DNA of 11,289 nucleotides. Origin: Lachnoclostridium sp. UBA3320 (GTDB taxonomy: Bacteria; Bacillota; Clostridia; Lachnospirales; Lachnospiraceae). This document shows, piece by piece, positions 7,248 to 11,289 of the stretch. Position 1 is the stretch's first letter. Each line of letters starts with the position of its first letter. Location: NCBI GenBank assembly GCA_002361175.1, contig DESG01000134.1:1-11289 (forward strand), read 5' to 3'. A program made the position numbers and the translations under genes. The notes under the pieces were generated by a model. It worked only from the letters and a program-made list of their open reading frames with translations, had not been told where the DNA came from and made no database searches.

Positions 7248-8642
7248 ATGAAAATTAATCACAATATTGCAGCACAGATTGCAAATGTAAATTTAAAGAA
7301 AGATGAGACCAGAGTGTCAAAGAGTCTTGAAAAATTAAGTTCAGGATATAAGATTACAAAAGCAGCTGATGATTCAGCAGGTCTTGCTATATCTAATAAG
7401 ATGCGTACACAGATAAGGGCTTTAGACCAAGCTTCAAGAAATTCAGAGGATGGTCAGTCTATTGTACAGACTGCTGATGGAGCTTTAAATGAGGTTATGT
7501 CTATACTGCACCGCATTCGTGAGCTTGGTGTACAGAATGCCAATGATACATATACACTTGAAGACCGTGCTGCTTCACAAGCTGAGATAGACCAGTTACT
7601 TGACGAAGTAGACCGTATTTCAAGCACTACAGAATTTAATGGCAAGTCACTTCTTGACGGTTCATCATCAAGGACAATAACAAGCAATGTAGATGGCGTT
7701 ATTGCAATGAAAGCATCAATGGAAGTTCCAAAAGGAACATATCAGTTTGAAATAACAGAAGCAGCTCAACCTGCCAAAGTTGAAGACTTCTCATATACAT
7801 TGCCTTCAAGTGGCACTAGTCAATTAGTTATAAATGGCACTTCTATAGAGTTGTCTGCATCTGATTCAGAAGAGAGTGCTGGAGAAAAGATTGTTGATGC
7901 ATGCAGCAAGATGGATATTGATGTTGAAATTAGTGGTACTTCACTTAATCTTACAACAAGAGCAACTGGAAGCAATCAGAGAATAATTATAAGTCAGGGA
8001 GGTGCATCTGATGCAAAAATTGGAACAGATGCACAGTTGACATTAGCACAAAATGATGAAGGTGTAGAAGGGGGATTTTCAGAAAATGCCAAAGTTTCAG
8101 CTAATGGAAGTCAGGTTACTATAAAAGATAATGGTGGTTTTGAAATGCTTCTTGAAATACCAGATACTAATCCAGCAGGAGGCGACCTAGCAGACACTAA
8201 TGTTACATTAGAAGTATATGAAGCAGGATATATGGGTATGCAGATAGGAGCGAATGAGTTCCAAGTATTAAATATGAATTTTGATGAAATATCATGTAAT
8301 ACTCTTTCACTGCGTGATGGCAATGGGCAAAATCTTATAAATGTATGTTCTCAGTATGGTGCGGGACAGACTATTGCAGCACTTGATGTAGCTATTCAAA
8401 GAGTTTCTGCAGCACGTTCAGAACTTGGCGCTTATCAGAATCGTCTTGAAGATACGGTATCAAGTCTTGATGTAGCAGTTTATAATGTGACTAATTCAAT
8501 GTCACGTATTATAGATACTGATATGGCAGAGGAAATGACACAGTATACGCAGCTTACAGTGTTACAGCAAGCAGCTACATCTATGCTTTCACAAGCTAAT
8601 AATAAGCCACAGGAAATCATGAATCTCTTACAGGGAATGTAA
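7248..8642 (+). CDS. Flagellin (filament subunit)
   Basis: A 464-residue flagellin, the subunit of the external filament, exported through the flagellar type III system. ATG 7248 (MKINHNIAAQ) is preferred to GTG 7236, which overlaps the ribosome site AAAGGGTGAT (7231-7240). Residues 1-140 are the conserved D0/D1 N-terminus (SLEKLSSGYKITKAADDSAGLAISNKM, ARGLxQA-like IRALDQASRN, then HRIRELGVQNAND). Residues about 373-464 are the D1/D0 C-terminus, ending in QQAATSMLSQANNKPQEIMNLLQGM. The middle (about 145-345) is the variable, surface-exposed part. It holds a Flagellin_IN-like unit at about 181-260 (QLVINGTSIEL, then ISGTSLNLTTRATGSNQRIIIS). RIREL at 89-93 fits the TLR5-contact segment of other flagellins. 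Unusually it has three cysteines (C219, C350, C367). It sits 21 bases after the FliK-like gene and 24 before fliS, so the three are probably co-transcribed. Confidence 0.95.
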   Translation: MKINHNIAAQIANVNLKKDETRVSKSLEKLSSGYKITKAADDSAGLAISNKMRTQIRALDQASRNSEDGQSIVQTADGALNEVMSILHRIRELGVQNANDTYTLEDRAASQAEIDQLLDEVDRISSTTEFNGKSLLDGSSSRTITSNVDGVIAMKASMEVPKGTYQFEITEAAQPAKVEDFSYTLPSSGTSQLVINGTSIELSASDSEESAGEKIVDACSKMDIDVEISGTSLNLTTRATGSNQRIIISQGGASDAKIGTDAQLTLAQNDEGVEGGFSENAKVSANGSQVTIKDNGGFEMLLEIPDTNPAGGDLADTNVTLEVYEAGYMGMQIGANEFQVLNMNFDEISCNTLSLRDGNGQNLINVCSQYGAGQTIAALDVAIQRVSAARSELGAYQNRLEDTVSSLDVAVYNVTNSMSRIIDTDMAEEMTQYTQLTVLQQAATSMLSQANNKPQEIMNLLQGM

Positions 8643-8666
8643 TCAGAAAGGGAATTGTAATTATTT

Positions 8667-9146
8667 ATGGATAAAGAGCAGATAAGGGAATATACAGCTC
8701 GTATTGCACAGGCAAACAAAAGCGAGCTTGTAAATATAGTATATGAGCTTTTTGCATATAGTATGGATATGGCAGCAAATGCATTTGATGCAGGCGATAG
8801 GGATATAGCTGTAAAACACCTGAAAAAAGCTCAAGAATGTGTCTGTGAACTAAAGAGGAATTTAAATTTTAATTATGAAATTTCATATAATCTTGCAAGT
8901 CTTTATAGATATGTGCATGAACAGATTATAGCATCTATTACAAGACGTGTACCTGTAAACTTTGATGAGATTAATAAAGTTATGAATGCGCTGCAAAATG
9001 CATTTATAGAAGTATCAAAACAAGATATGTCTAGTGCAGTTATGCAAAACACTCAGCAAGTGTATGCAGGGCTTACATATGGCAAAGGAAAGTTAAATGA
9101 AGTATTTATGAATAGAAATGAACATTCAAGAGGTTTTGTGGTCTGA
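8667..9146 (+). CDS. fliS: Flagellin export chaperone FliS
   Basis: A 159-residue helical cytoplasmic protein of the FliS family, which binds the C-terminal helix of newly made flagellin and keeps it unpolymerised for export. The FliS core lies at about residues 8-118: ARIAQANKSELVNIVYELFAYSMDMA, then HLKKAQECVCELKRNLNF and YEISYNLASLYRYVHEQI, matching the NxYELS/LYxYM pattern of the family. The C-terminal extension (QVYAGLTYGKGKLNEVFMN) is longer than in model FliS (about 125-135 aa) and is a shape I associate with Lachnospiraceae versions. The ribosome site AAAGGGA (8647-8653) is rather far (13 bases) from ATG 8667. It lies directly after flagellin, its expected client, and the unit ends at the terminator at 9176-9226. 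Confidence 0.87.
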   Translation: MDKEQIREYTARIAQANKSELVNIVYELFAYSMDMAANAFDAGDRDIAVKHLKKAQECVCELKRNLNFNYEISYNLASLYRYVHEQIIASITRRVPVNFDEINKVMNALQNAFIEVSKQDMSSAVMQNTQQVYAGLTYGKGKLNEVFMNRNEHSRGFVV

Positions 9147-9150
9147 CTAC

Positions 9151-9254
9151 AGCAATCGCTTAAATAAAAGCGCAGTGGTGCATAGAATCCCATATTTTGG
9201 AATTTTATGCACCAATTTATTTTTTTAGATTTCTATAAATTCTAAGCGATTGCT
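9151..9254. repeat. 12-bp perfect inverted repeat enclosing the fliS terminator
   Basis: AGCAATCGCTTA (9151-9162) and TAAGCGATTGCT (9243-9254) are exact inverse complements separated by 80 bases, with the terminator hairpin nested inside. The left arm can alternatively form a local hairpin: CGCTT (9157-9161) with AAGCG (9168-9172). The 104-base unit could be a two-tier RNA structure or a small non-autonomous mobile repeat. No clear target duplication flanks it. Confidence 0.6.
9176..9226 (+). terminator. Intrinsic terminator after fliS
   Basis: TGGTGCATA (9176-9184) pairs with TATGCACCA (9206-9214). The stem continues inward to about 16 pairs with one G-T wobble and one mismatch, closing on a 7-base loop (9192-9198). 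A run of seven T follows at 9220-9226. It closes the flagellar unit. Confidence 0.85.
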
Positions 9255-9264
9255 CCATTATTAC

Positions 9265-9293
9265 TTGCTTTGTACTATTTGATAAGTTATACT
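9265..9293 (+). promoter_or_regulatory. Sigma-A-like promoter of the DUF5711-type gene
   Basis: TTGCTT (9265-9270) and TATACT (9288-9293) are spaced by 17 bases. The start would fall near 9300, giving a leader of about 25 bases before ATG 9325. No GCCGAT-type sigma-28 site is visible here, so this gene seems separate from the flagellar regulon. Confidence 0.55.
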
Positions 9294-9324
9294 TAATTAT
9301 AAACAAAGAACAGGGGAATAGTGT

Positions 9325-10506
9325 ATGGATAGTTTTGTAGGGCGTTCACAAGATATATCTGTTATAAATGGACGCCGTCGTAAGATATTGATATTTGTAC
9401 TAATATGCATTGCCTGTGTAATTACAGCAGGTGGGATATTTTTCCTGCTTTTACATTCATTTATGAATAGACAATACACATCATATGAAGTATTAAATGA
9501 AACAGAAATAACAGAAAACAGTTTTGCTAGATATAAGTCGTATAACAATAAAATATTAAGATACAGCCGTGATGGAGTGTCAGTGCTTGATGCGTCAGGA
9601 AATACTATATGGAATGGGAGTTATAACATGGTTTCACCAGCTGTTGATATCTGTGGAAAGTATATTGTTGTTGCAGATATAGGTGAAAAATCCCTTTTTG
9701 TATATAGTGGTGAAGGGCAAGGAAGAGAAATTACGACAGATTATCCAATAGTACAAGCATGTGTTTCAGAACATGGAATAGTAGCAGCTTTGCTTGAACA
9801 GTCAGGTTCTAACATAATAAATATTTATGACCCATATGATGTCTCTAATAAGTTGCTTGTTGAGATACCTACTAATGTTGACGATGGATATCCGATATGT
9901 ATAGATATTTCACCAGAAGGCACTAATCTAGTGGCAGCATATGTATGTGTGACAAGTGGAAAAATTCAGAGCCGTGTGGCTTTCTATGACTTTACAGATG
10001 TTGGTCAAAACACAAATTGCCTTGTTGGTGCAAAAAATTACGATGAAATTGTAATTTCAGATGTGAGATTTCTTGGCAGCAATAATATATGTATATTTAC
10101 TGATAATGGTTTTAGTATATGGCAAAATCCAAAACAGCCAAAAGAGGCTTATTCTCAAACTTATGATACTAAGATAAAAAGTGCACTTTGTAATAACAAA
10201 TATGTTGGTATGATTATCGAAAATAACAATACAGACAATGCATATCAGATGGAAATATACGATATGGAAGGTCAAAAAGTACTAGATGTAGGAATAAATG
10301 GAGAGTATACTACAGCAAGGATGTATGATAATAATGAAATTTTTTTAAATTCAGCATCACAGTGCAAAATAATGCGTTTAAATGGTGTAGAAAAATTATC
10401 ATGTAATGTGGAGGGCAAGGTTTTAGAATTTTTTCCAGCAAGCAACATAAATAGATATTATTTTGTTATGGAGAACAAAATTCAAGAAATAAAGATAAAA
10501 AGTTGA
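9325..10506 (+). CDS. Membrane-anchored DUF5711-type protein with beta-propeller-like repeats, function unknown
   Basis: A 393-residue protein starting at ATG 9325 behind AGGGGA (9312-9317). A short basic N-terminus (NGRRRK, residues 16-20) precedes one membrane segment (about 21-45, ILIFVLICIACVITAGGIFF), giving a type II topology with the bulk outside. Residues about 55-390 consist of repeated beta blades of the form 'state, value, context': RYSRDGVSVLDASGNTIWNG, KYIVVADIGEKSLFVY, EHGIVAALLEQ, DISPEGTNLVAAYV, NNICIFTDNGFSIWQ, KYVGMIIENNN, QMEIYDMEGQKVLDV. This pattern and its order match my memory of DUF5711 proteins in Lachnospiraceae. No catalytic residues are evident and no function is known to me. 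The propeller could be a binding or scaffold surface at the membrane. It has its own promoter, so its position next to flagellar genes does not prove a motility role. Confidence 0.75.
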   Translation: MDSFVGRSQDISVINGRRRKILIFVLICIACVITAGGIFFLLLHSFMNRQYTSYEVLNETEITENSFARYKSYNNKILRYSRDGVSVLDASGNTIWNGSYNMVSPAVDICGKYIVVADIGEKSLFVYSGEGQGREITTDYPIVQACVSEHGIVAALLEQSGSNIINIYDPYDVSNKLLVEIPTNVDDGYPICIDISPEGTNLVAAYVCVTSGKIQSRVAFYDFTDVGQNTNCLVGAKNYDEIVISDVRFLGSNNICIFTDNGFSIWQNPKQPKEAYSQTYDTKIKSALCNNKYVGMIIENNNTDNAYQMEIYDMEGQKVLDVGINGEYTTARMYDNNEIFLNSASQCKIMRLNGVEKLSCNVEGKVLEFFPASNINRYYFVMENKIQEIKIKS

Positions 10507-10570
10507 TTACATTGGCTGAAATTTTTGACAGTCAAAGTAATTTCCACCTGTGCGGTTGAAATCGTACTAG

Positions 10571-10600
10571 TTGACACGCAGTGACAACATCTCTTATAAT
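10571..10600 (+). promoter_or_regulatory. Near-perfect sigma-A promoter for the Cache receptor gene
   Basis: TTGACA (10571-10576), an 18-base spacer and TATAAT (10595-10600) both match the sigma-A consensus exactly. The transcript would begin near 10607, just before the leader hairpin. Two small inverted repeats lie upstream: TTTGAC-A-GTCAAA (10524-10536), and TTTCCACC with GGTTGAAA (10541-10561, one mismatch). These could be regulator sites. The rest of the gap 10507-10677 shows no gene. Confidence 0.75.
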
Positions 10601-10614
10601 ATTACAATAAAGAA

Positions 10615-10655
10615 ATGGCTGAATATGATGATTCGAATATCTGATATTCAGCCAT
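10615..10655 (+). promoter_or_regulatory. 12-bp leader hairpin just before the receptor ribosome site
   Basis: ATGGCTGAATAT (10615-10626) and ATATTCAGCCAT (10644-10655) are exact inverse complements around a 17-base loop, which itself contains the palindrome ATTCGAAT. The stem ends 6 bases before AGGAGGT (10662-10668). No T run follows, so it is not a terminator. A role in mRNA stability, ribosome access or regulator binding is possible. I do not recognise it as a known riboswitch class. Confidence 0.55.
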
Positions 10656-10677
10656 ATGAGCAGGAGGTAATATTGAT

Positions 10678-11289
10678 ATGAAAAGTATTCGAACCAAAAT
10701 CACCTTAAGTCTTATTCTGACGGTTCTGATTGGACTGGTCACATCTGGATATTTAAGTATTATGTTAAACTATAACAATACGATGTTAACTGTGGAGCGG
10801 ATGATGAGTCAGACAGCAGTCTTGGCAGCAGGACGTGCCCAGCAGGAGCTGGAAATATATAAGAATGTTGTTATGGAGGTGGGATGTATTCCGCAGTTGT
10901 CCGATTCGGAAGTGTCGGTGGAAGAAAAAAAGGCGATCATAGACGGACGCGTTTCCATGCATGACTTCCAGCGAGGAAATATTATCGGTACGGATGGTAT
11001 CAGTATTTTTGACGGAAAGGATTACTCAGACCGTGAATATGTACGGCAAGCAATGCAGGGAAATGTTTTTGTATCTGAGCCGCTGATCAGCAAAATTACA
11101 GGAGAATTGTCCATTATGGTTGCGGCACCTTTATATTCCGAGGGAAACAATGGGAAATCCATTGTCGGTGTTGTATATTTTGTCCCGCATGAAACCTTTT
11201 TGAATGATATTGTGTCAGCTATTCAGATTGGTGAAAACAGCAGGGCATACATAATTAATAAGTCTGGCGACACGATTGCTGATATTACG
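10678..11289 (+). CDS. Cache-domain sensor, probably a methyl-accepting chemotaxis protein (3' end outside window)
   Basis: ATG 10678 follows AGGAGGT (10662-10668), and the frame is open to the window edge (204 residues). Residues 8-30 form a membrane signal anchor. The segment from about 31 onward is outside the cell. The part from about 95 to 204 has double-Cache features: GTDGISIFDGKDYSDREYVRQAMQGN, then SEPLISKITGELSIMVAAPLYS, GKSIVGVVYFVPHETF and SRAYIINKSGDTIADI, where the second lobe begins. The first lobe lacks the RxWYxD signature of amino-acid-binding dCache domains, so the ligand is unknown. HAMP and methyl-accepting signalling parts would lie beyond the window. A histidine kinase or diguanylate cyclase with the same sensor cannot be excluded, though motility genes nearby favour a chemoreceptor. 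GC content (about 43% over 420 bases, hand count) and use of CTG, GTC, GCG and CGG codons differ from the genes to the left (fliS about 34% over 180 bases), suggesting a different origin. Confidence 0.75.
   Translation, partial: MKSIRTKITLSLILTVLIGLVTSGYLSIMLNYNNTMLTVERMMSQTAVLAAGRAQQELEIYKNVVMEVGCIPQLSDSEVSVEEKKAIIDGRVSMHDFQRGNIIGTDGISIFDGKDYSDREYVRQAMQGNVFVSEPLISKITGELSIMVAAPLYSEGNNGKSIVGVVYFVPHETFLNDIVSAIQIGENSRAYIINKSGDTIADIT

Noticed and set aside
10541..10561. Terminator of the DUF5711-type gene
   Set aside because: The hairpin has a mismatch and no following T run. It sits directly upstream of the -35 box, which fits a regulator site better.
10615..10668. Known riboswitch, such as cyclic-di-GMP, ahead of the receptor gene
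   Set aside because: Only one long hairpin is present, and I see no conserved riboswitch core sequences.

Overview
The window looks like chromosome from a motile, low-GC anaerobic Firmicute, most likely a member of Lachnospiraceae (the Roseburia/Lachnospira/Butyrivibrio type). This is inferred from protein styles: a flagellin beginning MKINHNIAAQIAN, a FliS ending in YAGLTYGKGKLNE, a DUF5711-type protein, an Rpn-type nuclease tail and a secreted GH16 glucanase with Ig-like and CBM4-like modules. Strong AGGAGG ribosome sites and AT-rich codon use fit. No rRNA, tRNA or CRISPR array is seen, and genus cannot be fixed from the sequence alone.

Layout. 1-483 is the 3' part of an Rpn/PD-(D/E)XK nuclease-transposase family gene that runs in from the left. 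It holds a strong internal ribosome site and in-frame ATG that could give a separate C-terminal product. 617-3436 is a secreted GH16 beta-glucanase with two Ig-like and three CBM4-like modules. 3437-3824 is a non-coding block. It holds a folded minus-strand element resembling the right end and omega-RNA of IS200/IS605 tnpB elements, with no tnpB beside it. It also holds a long palindromic terminator, a possible 18-codon minus-strand ORF, and plus-strand sigma-A-like and sigma-28-like promoters facing the next gene.

3882-9146 is a flagellar unit: a 1114-residue FliK-like protein of unknown exact role, flagellin, and the flagellin chaperone FliS. Gaps are about 21-24 bases and the unit ends at a strong terminator at 9176-9226. 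A 12-bp inverted repeat encloses that terminator. The apparent logic is a late flagellar operon driven by sigma-28, making filament subunit, its chaperone and a large accessory protein that may act at the hook/filament export stage.

9325-10506 is a membrane-anchored DUF5711-type protein with its own sigma-A-like promoter. After a 171-bp gap with a near-perfect sigma-A promoter and a leader hairpin comes the start of a Cache-domain receptor, probably a methyl-accepting chemotaxis protein, which runs off the right edge. Its GC content (about 43% over 420 bases counted by hand) is clearly higher than that of its neighbour fliS (about 34% over 180 bases), suggesting a different history.

Together the window pairs polysaccharide breakdown with motility and sensing. 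The least explained items are the giant FliK-like protein, the orphan omega-RNA-like element and the possible nested Rpn product.
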